Positions 1 through 7,708 of a DNA stretch of 25,095 nucleotides are shown one piece after another (position 1 is the first letter of the stretch; each line of letters starts with the position of its first letter). The stretch covers positions 1-25,095 of the forward strand of contig DHIV01000005.1 of NCBI GenBank assembly GCA_002403995.1, given 5' to 3'. The translations under genes and the position numbers were made by a program. The notes beneath the pieces are model-generated. The model was not told the origin of the DNA, made no database searches, and worked only from the letters and a program-made list of their open reading frames with translations. Source of the DNA: Gallionella sp. UBA4737. GTDB lineage: Bacteria; Pseudomonadota; Gammaproteobacteria; Burkholderiales; Gallionellaceae.

Positions 1-222
1 GCGGTGTATCGGCAGATGAGTGATGTTCTGCTCATCAATAAAGATTTCTCCGCCATCGGCCGCGATCAGTCCCACGATCATGTAGAACGCAGTGGTTTTC
101 CCCGCGCCGTTCGGACCGAGCAGGCCCACCACTTCGCCGCTCTTTACTGACAGGGATGCGTCGTGTACCACGGTGCGTGAGCCATATTTTTTTTTCAGAC
201 CGACTGCGCGAAGTTCACTCAT
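1..222 (-). CDS. lptB: LptB, LPS export ABC transporter ATPase (N-terminal part, cut by window edge)
   Basis: This is the cytoplasmic ATPase that powers lipopolysaccharide extraction from the inner membrane by LptB2FG and its passage to LptC and LptA. Only the first 74 codons are inside the window; the gene runs off the left edge. The visible part starts MSELRAVGLKKKYG and holds a perfect Walker A motif, GPNGAGKTT, at residues 36-44, followed by the usual LptB stretch FYMIVGLI. The start lies 2 nt after the lptA stop, so the two are almost certainly translated from one message. A run of nine A residues on the coding strand (187-195) encodes Lys-Lys-Lys at residues 10-12 and is a potential slippage site. 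The identity is secure from Walker A, the N-terminal sequence and the lptC-lptA-lptB order. Confidence 0.95.
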   Translation of the reverse strand, partial: MSELRAVGLKKKYGSRTVVHDASLSVKSGEVVGLLGPNGAGKTTAFYMIVGLIAADGGEIFIDEQNITHLPIHR

Positions 223-224
223 AT

Positions 225-824
225 TCATTCCGTGGGAGCAGGGGTTTTACCGGGTATGGCCAGTGTATCCGATGCTGACGGTGAAGTTGCATCTTCCTTG
301 GGCTTGGGCTGCAACACGGCACGCACCCGCTGCGGCGGGCCATCCTTCGAGTTTGCATCACTGCCGGTCACCTGAAAGATTTCGGTCTTGGCGTTGTAAG
401 TAATATGATCGCCGCTTACCTCATCCCGATCGCGCTTGAGGCGCGCTTTTTCGTGGAAGTTTACCGTCTCGGTGCGCGTATCATACTCGATGCGTCCGCC
501 ATAACCTTCCACGTATCCATTCAAACCCTCGCGCTTTTGCCGGAACTCGGCGGTATTTCCATACGCCGTGGCGTGGTTGTTGCCGTCCTTGTCCTGTGCC
601 ACGACGATCTTGTCGCCTCGTATCAGCAGCGTGCCCTGGGATAAGCGCACATTGCCGGTGAAGGTGCTGATTTTTTTTGCATCGTCCATTATCACCTGAT
701 CGGCCTCCAGGTGCATCGGCTTGTCGCGGTCGGCGCGTTCGGCAAAGCAGGTTGGCGCCCAAAGCTGCAGAAAAACCGGTAGCAGGAAAGTCGCCAGCAA
801 TAGTTTACTGTTTGTTCGGCACAT
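225..824 (-). CDS. lptA: LptA, periplasmic LPS transport bridge protein
   Basis: LptA polymerises in the periplasm and carries LPS from LptC at the inner membrane to LptD at the outer membrane. The protein has 199 residues. It opens with a signal peptide (hydrophobic stretch LLLATFLLPVFLQLW, probable cleavage after TCFA), followed by the OstA/LptA fold with recognisable family sequences: HLEADQVIMDDAKKISTFTGNV near residues 38-59, and GGRIEYDTRTETVNF in the second half. The C-terminal tail is rich in Pro, Ser and Thr and is probably disordered. The start overlaps the end of lptC by 20 nt, and lptB follows after 2 nt, so the three are one translational unit. Length is normal for the family. 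Confidence 0.93.
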   Translation of the reverse strand: MCRTNSKLLLATFLLPVFLQLWAPTCFAERADRDKPMHLEADQVIMDDAKKISTFTGNVRLSQGTLLIRGDKIVVAQDKDGNNHATAYGNTAEFRQKREGLNGYVEGYGGRIEYDTRTETVNFHEKARLKRDRDEVSGDHITYNAKTEIFQVTGSDANSKDGPPQRVRAVLQPKPKEDATSPSASDTLAIPGKTPAPTE

Positions 825-1386
825 GTTCGCTTGTGACTTGGGAAAGCAGTTTCAGGGTGCGTGTCTTGTTGTCCATTTCCATGCCTGTCGCACGCACGAT
901 GTTGTGCGCATCGACGATAGTGACAGCGCGGTCGGTGGTCGCCAAATCCTGATCCGGGACGATACGCAGATACTCGGTTTGCAAAGTAAGTTTATCCTGC
1001 TGAGCGCTGGCCTCGCGCAGCACTTCGACATCGTCGTGCAGAAACACCTCGTCGCCTTTGCTGGAAATGGTTGCGCTTTTGGCGACGGCATGAATCGCGG
1101 GTTGTCCGGCGGATAGCATGGTAATGCGCGGGGCTTCCAGTGTGGTGCTATCGTCATCCGGGTAATGCAGCATTTTTGTCGCGGCCATGATGAAGCTCGG
1201 CATCCCCTGTTCATTCAACTTGGTCGCGGAAAAGTTTTCCACAATAGCATCGGGGTCGTGGCGTTTACTGCTGTCAGGCTTGGCCGGTTCCGGCAGCACC
1301 TGCTGGTTCAGCCAATAGGTGACACCCAGCAAACCAAGCAATGGCACCAATGGCAGCCAGTAACGGGCACGCGAGGAAAAAGTCAT
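805..1386 (-). CDS. lptC: LptC, inner-membrane LPS transport protein
   Basis: LptC is a bitopic inner-membrane protein that takes LPS from LptB2FG and hands it to LptA. The 193-residue product has one N-terminal membrane segment (about residues 9-26, YWLPLVPLLGLLGVTYWL) followed by a periplasmic beta-jellyroll. The sequence DAIVENFSATKLNEQGMPSFIMAATKMLHYPDDDSTTLEAPRI is typical of the YrbK/LptC family, with the D-x-x-x-x-x-F and HYPDDD patterns. The ATG overlaps the kdsC stop in an ATGA arrangement (1383-1386), and the 3' end overlaps lptA. No good Shine-Dalgarno is visible, in keeping with coupling to kdsC translation. Confidence 0.92.
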   Translation of the reverse strand: MTFSSRARYWLPLVPLLGLLGVTYWLNQQVLPEPAKPDSSKRHDPDAIVENFSATKLNEQGMPSFIMAATKMLHYPDDDSTTLEAPRITMLSAGQPAIHAVAKSATISSKGDEVFLHDDVEVLREASAQQDKLTLQTEYLRIVPDQDLATTDRAVTIVDAHNIVRATGMEMDNKTRTLKLLSQVTSEHVPNKQ

Positions 1387-1901
1387 TGTAAATAGGACGC
1401 AAGTTGCGCGTCCAGCGTACCTTGCGCCGACATGATCAATTCACAGGCCTCGCGTACCGCGCCATACCCCCCACCGCGTTGCGTGACATAGTGGGAATGT
1501 TTGCGTACCAGCAGCGGTGATTCGGGCACGCTGATCGCCAAACCGACATGGCGCATCACCGTAAGATCAACCACATCATCGCCCATATAGGCGGCGGCAT
1601 CACGCGGCAATTCGAGCTTGTTGAGCAGTTCGACCATGGCTTCGAGCTTGTCTTCGACACCCTGGAAGACATGCGTGATACCAAGGTTCTTCGCGCGCGC
1701 TGCGACGCAATGCGAAGTGCGCCCGGTGATGATGGCAACTTCCACCCCGCTGGCACGCAGCATTTTCAGACCATGGCCATCCAGCGCATTAAAGCGTTTG
1801 AATTCTTCGCCGGAATCGGAAAAATATAATCCGCCGTCGGTCATCACACCATCCACATCGAAGGCGATCAGACGTATCAACTTTGCGCGGCTTGCCGGCA
1901 T
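1383..1901 (-). CDS. kdsC: KdsC, 3-deoxy-D-manno-octulosonate 8-phosphate phosphatase
   Basis: KdsC is a cytoplasmic HAD-superfamily (subclass C0) phosphatase that releases phosphate from KDO-8-phosphate during synthesis of the LPS inner-core sugar KDO. The 172-residue protein shows the catalytic HAD motif I as FDVDGVMTDG (nucleophile Asp15 and Asp17), motif II around ITGRTS, and the metal-binding motif IV as MGDDVVD. The conserved C-terminal segment YVTQRGGGYGAVREACELI is typical of the family. The start is supported by a strong AGGAG Shine-Dalgarno 6 nt upstream on the minus strand. It lies 9 nt after kdsD, the preceding step-supplying enzyme, and overlaps lptC by 4 nt. Confidence 0.95.
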   Translation of the reverse strand: MPASRAKLIRLIAFDVDGVMTDGGLYFSDSGEEFKRFNALDGHGLKMLRASGVEVAIITGRTSHCVAARAKNLGITHVFQGVEDKLEAMVELLNKLELPRDAAAYMGDDVVDLTVMRHVGLAISVPESPLLVRKHSHYVTQRGGGYGAVREACELIMSAQGTLDAQLASYLQ

Positions 1902-1910
1902 GTCTTGCTC

Positions 1911-2897
1911 CTAGATTACCTTCGCGTGCAACAGGTCATGCATATTGAGAGCGCCGACCAGTTTGTTTTGTTCATCCACCACCAGCATCTGGCTGATGTT
2001 GTATTGCTCCATCATCTGAACCGCCTCGGCTGCGAGACTGTCCGGGCCGATTCGGCGCGGGCTGACGGACATGACGCTGCGTATCGGTGTGGCGTTGAAA
2101 TCCAGCTTCTTTGCCAGCGTGCGGCGCAGGTCACCGTCGGTATATATGCCCAGCACGTGCTGTTCGGCATCCACAATGGCGGTCATTCCCACGCCTTTTT
2201 TCGAGATTTCCAGGATCGCGTCGCCCAGCATCGCATCCAGACTTACCATGGGCAGGCGCTCGCCGCTGCGCATGATGTCGCTTACACGGGTGAGCAAACG
2301 CCTTCCCAGACTGCCACCCGGATGAGAGCGGGCAAAATCTTCCGCGCCGAAACCTTTGGCATCCAGCAATGCCACCGCCAGTGCATCGCCCAGCGCCAAC
2401 GCCGCTGTGGTGCTGGCTGTCGGCGCCAAACCCATGGGGCAAGCCTCCTTGTCGACTGCCGCATTGAGGTGCACATCGGAAACTTTAGCCAGGCTGGACG
2501 CGGGATTCCCGGTCATGCTGATGAGTTTGGCCCCCTGGCGTTTGATGACCGGAACGATGGTCATGAGTTCCTGGCTTTCGCCGGAATAGGACAGCGCTAT
2601 GATGACATCCTGACTGGTGATCATGCCGAGATCACCGTGGCTGGCCTCGCCCGGATGAACGAAGTAGGCGGGAGTGCCGGTGCTGGACAAGGTCGCGGCT
2701 ATCTTGCGCGCGATGTGCCCGGATTTCCCCATGCCGCTGACAATGACGCGTCCTTCACATTGCAAAACAACATTCATCGCACTGATAAAACTTTCATCCA
2801 GGCGCGCGCTTAAAGCCTGTACCGCAGCGGCTTCGATGTTTAATACATCGCGAGCGAGGGCTAGCGCATTTGGCGTGGCGGAGAGGATTTTATTCAT
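1911..2897 (-). CDS. kdsD: KdsD, arabinose-5-phosphate isomerase
   Basis: KdsD converts ribulose-5-phosphate to arabinose-5-phosphate, the first committed step to KDO. The 328-residue product has an N-terminal sugar-isomerase (SIS) domain (about 40-175) with VSGMGKSG at 53-60, the EASHGDLG loop with His87 and SYSGES, then two CBS domains (about 205-328; DIMRSGERLPMV and SVMSVSPRRI). The start MNKILSATPN at 2897 is preferred to an in-frame upstream codon at 2969 because homologues begin near here. It heads the kdsD-kdsC-lptC-lptA-lptB series, the same order as the enterobacterial locus. The Shine-Dalgarno is poor, and a perfect TATAAT lies unusually close to the start (separate entry). Confidence 0.94.
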   Translation of the reverse strand: MNKILSATPNALALARDVLNIEAAAVQALSARLDESFISAMNVVLQCEGRVIVSGMGKSGHIARKIAATLSSTGTPAYFVHPGEASHGDLGMITSQDVIIALSYSGESQELMTIVPVIKRQGAKLISMTGNPASSLAKVSDVHLNAAVDKEACPMGLAPTASTTAALALGDALAVALLDAKGFGAEDFARSHPGGSLGRRLLTRVSDIMRSGERLPMVSLDAMLGDAILEISKKGVGMTAIVDAEQHVLGIYTDGDLRRTLAKKLDFNATPIRSVMSVSPRRIGPDSLAAEAVQMMEQYNISQMLVVDEQNKLVGALNMHDLLHAKVI

Positions 2898-2906
2898 AGG
2901 CCCGGA

Positions 2907-2912
2907 ATTATA
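2907..2912 (-). promoter_or_regulatory. Candidate -10 box very close to the kdsD start
   Basis: On the minus strand the hexamer TATAAT lies 9 nt before the kdsD ATG. Transcription from it would begin at or next to the start codon and give a nearly leaderless message, which would fit the absence of a clear Shine-Dalgarno. No convincing -35 hexamer lies at 16-18 bp spacing, so this could equally be chance or the true kdsD start could be further downstream. Confidence 0.25.
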
Positions 2913-2953
2913 GCAGCGGGTCCGATTTGCAGTGATATTTTGCCAAGGATATT

Positions 2954-2982
2954 TTGAAAGCACGCGCAACTTAGGGCATTAT
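2954..2982 (+). promoter_or_regulatory. Candidate sigma-70 promoter for the antiporter gene
   Basis: TTGAAA (2954-2959) and CATTAT (2977-2982) are separated by exactly 17 bp. Initiation would fall around 2989, giving a leader of about 28 nt before the ATG at 3017. The -35 hexamer matches 4 of 6 consensus positions and the spacing is optimal. It lies in the 119-bp divergent region between kdsD and the antiporter gene. Sequence match only. Confidence 0.4.
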
Positions 2983-3016
2983 CCTGACATGATGACAATG
3001 CTGCTCGAACACGTAC

Positions 3017-4990
3017 ATGACTGACTCATTACAACTCGTGCTGATCCTGCTTGCCGTTGCGGTCGGCGTGGTGGTGCTGTGCCGCATTCTGCGCCTGCCG
3101 GCGATGCTGGGCTATCTCCTGGTCGGTATCCTGATCGGGCCGCATGCGCTGGGCTGGATACCCGATGCGCCGCAGACCCGCCATCTGGCGGAATTCGGTG
3201 TGGTATTCCTGATGTTCAGTATCGGCCTGGAATTCAGCCTTGCGCGGCTGCGCAGCATGCAGCGCCTGGTATTCGGCCTGGGTACCGCACAGGTGGTGGC
3301 GACCATTTTGCTGGTCATGCTCACCTCGCTGTTCTTCGGGCTTGATTGGCGCGCCGGACTGGCGCTGGGCGGCGTGCTGGCGATGTCCTCCACCGCGATC
3401 GTCAGCAAGATGCTGGTCGAACGCGCCGAGCTGAACTTGCCGCACGGCCAGAAGATCATGGGCGTGCTGCTGTTCCAGGATCTGGCCGTTGTGCCGCTCA
3501 TCATCATCATCCCGGCACTGGCCAGCAGCGGGGAGCATATCTATTCCACGATCGGCATCGCTCTGTCCAAGGCTGCGCTGGTATTGGCCGCGCTGCTGAT
3601 CTTTGGACAGCGGCTATTGCGTCCGTGGTTCCATCTGGTTGCGATGCAAAAATCTTCCGAGTTGTTCATGCTCAACGTGCTGCTGTTTACGCTGGGCTTG
3701 GCCTATATCACCGAGTTGGCCGGACTTTCTCTGGCACTGGGCGCATTCGTCGCCGGGATGCTGATCTCCGAAACGGAATATCGCTATCAGGTGGAAGAAG
3801 ACATCAAACCATTCCGCGATGTGCTGCTCGGGCTGTTCTTCGTCACTATCGGCATGCTGCTCGATCTGGGCAGTGTGATCGCAGGATTCGGCTGGGTGTT
3901 GTTGATCCTGCTCATCCTGCTGCCGTTCAAGGCGGCGGTGGTGGCTTTGCTGGCGCGCTGGTTCGTCGGTGATTGGGGTGCCGCGATTCGCAGCGGTATA
4001 GGCTTGGCGCAAGCGGGCGAATTCGGTTTTGTGCTGCTGACGTTGGCGGGCGGAGTGCATTTATTGTCTGCGGAGGTGATGCAGAACGTGCTGGCGGCCA
4101 TGCTGATTTCGATGCTGGCCGCGCCTTTTTTGATACAACACGCCGAAGCCATCGTTCGGCGGCTTTCTCCCTCGGCGTGGATGGATAGTGCCGTGCTGAT
4201 ACACCAGATCGCAGTGAAAAGCATGTCCCGCGACGCGCACATCATCGTCTGCGGTTACGGGCGCAGCGGCCAGGCATTGTCGCGTTTTTTGACACGGGAA
4301 AAGCTCCGTTTCGTGGCGCTGGACCTTGACCCGCGCCGCGTGCATGAGGCAGCGTCGAAGGGCGAGAGCGTGGTGTATGGCGATGCCGCGAAGCGCGAGG
4401 TATTGCTGGCCGCCGGACTGATGCGCGCTAAAACCCTGGTGATCACCTACAACGACAAACATTCCGCGCTCAAGATCCTGCACCATGTGAATCAGATGCG
4501 CCCCGACCTGCCGGTGGTGGTGCGCACGACCGACGATGCACACATAGAAGAGCTCAAGAAAGCCGGAGCGGCCGAGGTGGTGGCGGAGGTGACGGAAGGC
4601 AGCGTGATGCTGGCCTCGCAGGCATTGCTGATGTCAGGCGTGCCGCTGAATCGCGTGATACGCCGTGTCCAGGAAAGCCGTGCGGGGCGTTATGCGGCGT
4701 TCAGCGGCTATTTTCGCACCACTCAATACAATGAGGATGAAGCCGGCGAAAGTTTGCAGCCGCGCTTTTCAAGTGTGTTGCTCAAGGAAAATTCCGCTGC
4801 GGTAGGCAAGAAATTGGGTGATGCTGGCCTGGCGCAATTGAACGTCGAAGTGAATGCCGTTCGCCGGCGTAACGTTTACGGCGCACAACCGAGCGAGGAA
4901 ATGCTGCTGCAATCAGGGGACATCCTGGTGCTGCTCGGGATGCCGGAAGCATTGCAGGCGGCGGAGTCGCAGCTGCATAAAGGGCAATAA
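3017..4990 (+). CDS. KefB/KefC-type monovalent cation:proton antiporter (CPA2) with RCK domains
   Basis: This 657-residue protein is an inner-membrane cation:proton antiporter of the CPA2 family. The first ~385 residues are a Na+/H+ exchanger domain with a dozen or so hydrophobic segments and family sequences such as GYLLVGILIGPHALG, LLFQDLAVVPL and GLAQAGEFGFVLL. A TrkA-N (RCK) domain follows, with the nucleotide-binding motif GYGRSG at residues 413-418, then a TrkA-C domain (about 570-650). KefB, KefC and YbaL share this layout; in KefB/C the RCK domain senses glutathione or nucleotides and gates K+ efflux. No KefF/KefG ancillary gene is adjacent, so the exact ion and regulator are open. 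The ATG is preceded by a weak Shine-Dalgarno. It is divergent from kdsD and convergent with the prepilin gene. Confidence 0.88.
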   Translation: MTDSLQLVLILLAVAVGVVVLCRILRLPAMLGYLLVGILIGPHALGWIPDAPQTRHLAEFGVVFLMFSIGLEFSLARLRSMQRLVFGLGTAQVVATILLVMLTSLFFGLDWRAGLALGGVLAMSSTAIVSKMLVERAELNLPHGQKIMGVLLFQDLAVVPLIIIIPALASSGEHIYSTIGIALSKAALVLAALLIFGQRLLRPWFHLVAMQKSSELFMLNVLLFTLGLAYITELAGLSLALGAFVAGMLISETEYRYQVEEDIKPFRDVLLGLFFVTIGMLLDLGSVIAGFGWVLLILLILLPFKAAVVALLARWFVGDWGAAIRSGIGLAQAGEFGFVLLTLAGGVHLLSAEVMQNVLAAMLISMLAAPFLIQHAEAIVRRLSPSAWMDSAVLIHQIAVKSMSRDAHIIVCGYGRSGQALSRFLTREKLRFVALDLDPRRVHEAASKGESVVYGDAAKREVLLAAGLMRAKTLVITYNDKHSALKILHHVNQMRPDLPVVVRTTDDAHIEELKKAGAAEVVAEVTEGSVMLASQALLMSGVPLNRVIRRVQESRAGRYAAFSGYFRTTQYNEDEAGESLQPRFSSVLLKENSAAVGKKLGDAGLAQLNVEVNAVRRRNVYGAQPSEEMLLQSGDILVLLGMPEALQAAESQLHKGQ

Positions 4991-5012
4991 AAAAGCCCGC
5001 CGAAGCGGGCTT
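4987..5012 (-). terminator. Rho-independent terminator of the prepilin gene
   Basis: An 8-bp perfect stem (4993-5000 with 5005-5012, AAGCCCGC/GCGGGCTT) closes a 4-nt CGAA loop. On the minus strand the stem is followed by a T run (complement of 4987-4992), the classical intrinsic terminator form, 20 nt after the prepilin stop codon. Read on the plus strand it immediately follows the antiporter stop but lacks a long T tract, so it would end antiporter transcripts less efficiently. Confidence 0.85.
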
Positions 5013-5032
5013 GGGTCACGCCGGGTGATTGT

Positions 5033-5713
5033 TTAGTAGCCCATGCACACCAGGTAAGTCGTGTCATCAACTATGAGAGAGGTTGCGAGCGGCGGCACAG
5101 GTGTAGAAGTTGGAGTACCGGCAGGGACCACCATCACCGAGCCGGTGGCGGTACTGCCGTCATCGAGCGTGGTATCGAGCTGCTTGGCAAATTTGCCGGG
5201 TATTGCGTTGGAACAGACGATGTAGGTTCCCTTCATCCCGGTAATCGGCGATTGAGCCGCGTTGGTGACGCCGATAAGCCCGTTGACCGCGTTCTTGGGT
5301 AAGTAGTCGGGTGCGGCTGTGCTCGTTGCACCCGGGCCGAAACCGGCCAGCCGGACATGTTGCCAGAATACGAACGATTCATCCGCGACACCGGTCGCAT
5401 CCCAGCCGCCGTCGATGACGCCGTTATTCGTAATGCAATGCGAGGCGAGAGCCGGGGTACAAGCAGTGCCGGTATTGGCAGGGGGGAATTGTGAGTCGAG
5501 GCTGGCCTGGGGTTGATCGCCGGGCAAAGCCTTGTATTTGTCCTGATAGCCGTAGATGAACACCGGAACGTTCTTGAAATCGTTGGCGAGGTTCTTCACC
5601 TTCGCGCTGTTGATCAGTTCTTGTCCTTTTAGCACGCCGCCGAGCAGCAGGCCGATGATCACCAGTACGATGGCGATTTCGATCAAGGTAAAGCCGGATT
5701 GATTTCGTTGCAT
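5033..5713 (-). CDS. Type IV prepilin-like protein (minor pilin or pseudopilin)
   Basis: The 226-residue product has a short charged leader MQRNQSG, followed by the prepilin peptidase site G/FTLIE with Glu at mature position 5, and a hydrophobic helix IAIVLVIIGLLLGGVL. It would be processed by PilD and inserted in the inner membrane or a pilus or secretion pseudopilus. The head region (GQELINSAKVKNLANDFKNVPVFIYGYQDKYKALPGDQ) resembles a family of large pilin-like proteins. The rest is low in charge, rich in Gly, Ala, Thr and Pro, with four cysteines that could form disulfides. The start at 5713 is fixed by a consensus AGGAG Shine-Dalgarno; the open frame continues upstream but without signals. 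The gene stands alone with its own sigma-54 promoter and terminator. Its apparatus is unknown. Confidence 0.85.
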   Translation of the reverse strand: MQRNQSGFTLIEIAIVLVIIGLLLGGVLKGQELINSAKVKNLANDFKNVPVFIYGYQDKYKALPGDQPQASLDSQFPPANTGTACTPALASHCITNNGVIDGGWDATGVADESFVFWQHVRLAGFGPGATSTAAPDYLPKNAVNGLIGVTNAAQSPITGMKGTYIVCSNAIPGKFAKQLDTTLDDGSTATGSVMVVPAGTPTSTPVPPLATSLIVDDTTYLVCMGY

Positions 5714-5752
5714 TATAATTCTCCTGTTTGTATGAGTTACGCAATGAGTATC

Positions 5753-5769
5753 AGCAAATGTTGTGCCAA
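5753..5769 (-). promoter_or_regulatory. Sigma-54 (RpoN) -24/-12 promoter of the prepilin gene
   Basis: The minus strand reads TTGGCACAACATTTGCT. This matches the sigma-54 consensus TGGCAC-N5-TTGCW, with GG (-25/-24) and GC (-13/-12) exactly 12 nt apart. The predicted start is near 5742, leaving a leader of about 29 nt that contains the AGGAG Shine-Dalgarno and ends at the ATG at 5713. Sigma-54 promoters commonly drive pilin genes under PilS/PilR control. No clear enhancer-binding site was recognised in the roughly 170 bp upstream. Confidence 0.8.
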
Positions 5770-5938
5770 TGCTACACAAGTCTTCTGATATTGTCACGCC
5801 CTCGCAGCAGGTAACCCATTAAATCAAGCTATTCGGCTGAATCAGTCTGTGTGAGGAATTTTCTGGGATGTTTGAAATGGAGGACATTGTGCAATTTGAT
5901 CGGGGTTTTTGGCGAGATTTTGACAGGGTAATGACGAA

Positions 5939-7648
5939 ATGCTGACGCCGGACATAGTGAGTCGTTTGTTCAGCGGCCGCTGGCTATTGCCGGTGATGCT
6001 CTGGCTATTGCACGGCGCGCTGTTGCTCGGTGTGGGAAGTCCGTGGATACATCCGCTGCTGCTGGCTCACCTTGGAGTATTCCTGCTCTGGCAGCCGCTG
6101 TGGCGCGGCGAGCGCAGAATCAGCGGCGGCGAGTTTGCATTCATCCTGTTTGCGGCAGCGGCGGCGATATTCTGGTTGAGCTGGTGGGCAGTCGCTATTT
6201 GGCTGACCGGCCTGTTTGGTCTGGTTGGTGCTCGCGTATTTGTCTTTCGCGATCGCTTGACGCGGTTGTTATACCTGTCAGTGATGGTCTATCTGCTCGC
6301 GGTGTTGCTGCTCTGGGTGCTGCCGAATCTGTTTGTGGCTCAATACACCGTTGATGCCGGGCGCATTCTGATGCGCTACGTACTGCCGCTGCTGCTGTTG
6401 GTCATGACAGTTCTGCCGGTTGGCAAAGCACGGCCCGAAAGTACCCAAACGGTAGACTTCATATACAGCTTGCTGCTGTTCATGTTGCTGGCGCTGGTGG
6501 TGCTTGGCAGTCTCGCCTTTATGACCTTGGGGAGGCTGGATTACCTTGATGCCCTGTTACGCACCCTGTTCCTGATCGGATTGATCTTGCTGGCATTCGG
6601 TGCGTTGTGGAATCCGCGCTTCGGTTTCGCCGGCCTGCAAGTGATGTTCTCGCGCTACCTGTTGAATGTCGGCACACCGTTTGAAGGCTGGCTAGCCCAA
6701 TTGACCGAGGCGGCCCAGCGTGAGTCCGATGCGGCGGCCTATCTGCGCCGCGCCGTTACTTTGCTGGAAGATTTTCAGTGGCTGTCAGGCTTGTCATGGC
6801 AATCTCCCGATGGAACAGGGCAATTCGGACAATTCAGCAAGCACAGCGTAGTGGTGCAAGAAAACGGGTTGCGCTTGACACTGTATGCCAAGCAAGCGCT
6901 CAATCCTGCACTGCTATTGCATATACACCTGCTTGTCAAATTGATCGGCTATTTCTATCAAGCCAAGCAGCGCGAGCAAAGTTTGCGCGACATTACGCGT
7001 TTGCAGGCTGTGTATGAGACAGGGTCGCGTCTTACCCATGACCTGAAAAACATGCTGCAATCGCTGCTCTCGCTCACTGCCATCGCACAAAGCCGCGAAG
7101 AACGCGCGCAACAATTGTTGCAACAGCAACTCCCGTTGCTTACCCAGCGTATTGAAATGACATTGCTCAAACTTCACCAGCCGCATATTGTTGAGGGCGA
7201 AACCGCGCAACTTGCCCTGAACGCATGGTGGGACGCCCTGCGGCTGCGCAACCAGCATCAGGCTATTGACTGGCACGAGCCGGATAGCCTGCCGGACAAA
7301 AATATTCCCGTCGCCCTGTTCGATTGCATAATCGACAACCTGATCGACAATGTTATGAAAAAACGCCAAGCTGATCCGGAGGTTGCCATTTTCGTGAAAA
7401 TTCAACCCGAACCTGTGAGCCTGACCGTCTGCGACAACGGCGATCCCATCCCTGAGAAAATTGCCGCAAACTTATTGCGCGGCGTTGTCGCCTCTGAAAG
7501 CGGTCTGGGGATAGGCTTGTACCAGGCCGCGCGCTGGGCCGAACAGCTGGGCTATCGACTGGCGTTGATCAGTAATCGGGGCGGGAGTGTATGTTTCGAG
7601 TTGCGGGATAGCAAGGGAATGAAGGAAAGGCGAAATCTGAATTTATAG
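5939..7648 (+). CDS. Membrane sensor histidine kinase, orphan
   Basis: This 569-residue protein has an N-terminal half with about seven to eight hydrophobic segments (roughly residues 12-220), a linker that may hold a divergent GAF-like or coiled segment (about 230-350), and a C-terminal kinase core. The H-box is LTHDLKN with His367, the N-box is DNLIDN at 466-471, the G1 box is CDNG at 498-501 and the G2 box is GLGIG at 522-526. The HDLKN H-box followed by MLQSLL resembles the PrsK group of exosortase-associated kinases, but that is recall and not proven. No receiver-domain gene is nearby, so the partner must be elsewhere. The start ATG has a distant AGGG. A weak candidate promoter is TTGAAA at 5872 with TTTGAT at 5895. 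It is divergent from the sigma-54-dependent prepilin gene, sharing a 225-bp region, and precedes hisC by 60 nt. Confidence 0.82.
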   Translation: MLTPDIVSRLFSGRWLLPVMLWLLHGALLLGVGSPWIHPLLLAHLGVFLLWQPLWRGERRISGGEFAFILFAAAAAIFWLSWWAVAIWLTGLFGLVGARVFVFRDRLTRLLYLSVMVYLLAVLLLWVLPNLFVAQYTVDAGRILMRYVLPLLLLVMTVLPVGKARPESTQTVDFIYSLLLFMLLALVVLGSLAFMTLGRLDYLDALLRTLFLIGLILLAFGALWNPRFGFAGLQVMFSRYLLNVGTPFEGWLAQLTEAAQRESDAAAYLRRAVTLLEDFQWLSGLSWQSPDGTGQFGQFSKHSVVVQENGLRLTLYAKQALNPALLLHIHLLVKLIGYFYQAKQREQSLRDITRLQAVYETGSRLTHDLKNMLQSLLSLTAIAQSREERAQQLLQQQLPLLTQRIEMTLLKLHQPHIVEGETAQLALNAWWDALRLRNQHQAIDWHEPDSLPDKNIPVALFDCIIDNLIDNVMKKRQADPEVAIFVKIQPEPVSLTVCDNGDPIPEKIAANLLRGVVASESGLGIGLYQAARWAEQLGYRLALISNRGGSVCFELRDSKGMKERRNLNL

Positions 7649-7708
7649 AGATGGCTATGTGTGATAAGCTCCGGGCCGTTGTTATTACAATGTATTTTAT
7701 TCCGTTTC

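Noticed and set aside
1905..2813. 302-codon open frame on the plus strand over kdsD
   Set aside because: It lies wholly antisense to kdsD, has no recognisable domain, and its composition is typical of a reverse-strand shadow.
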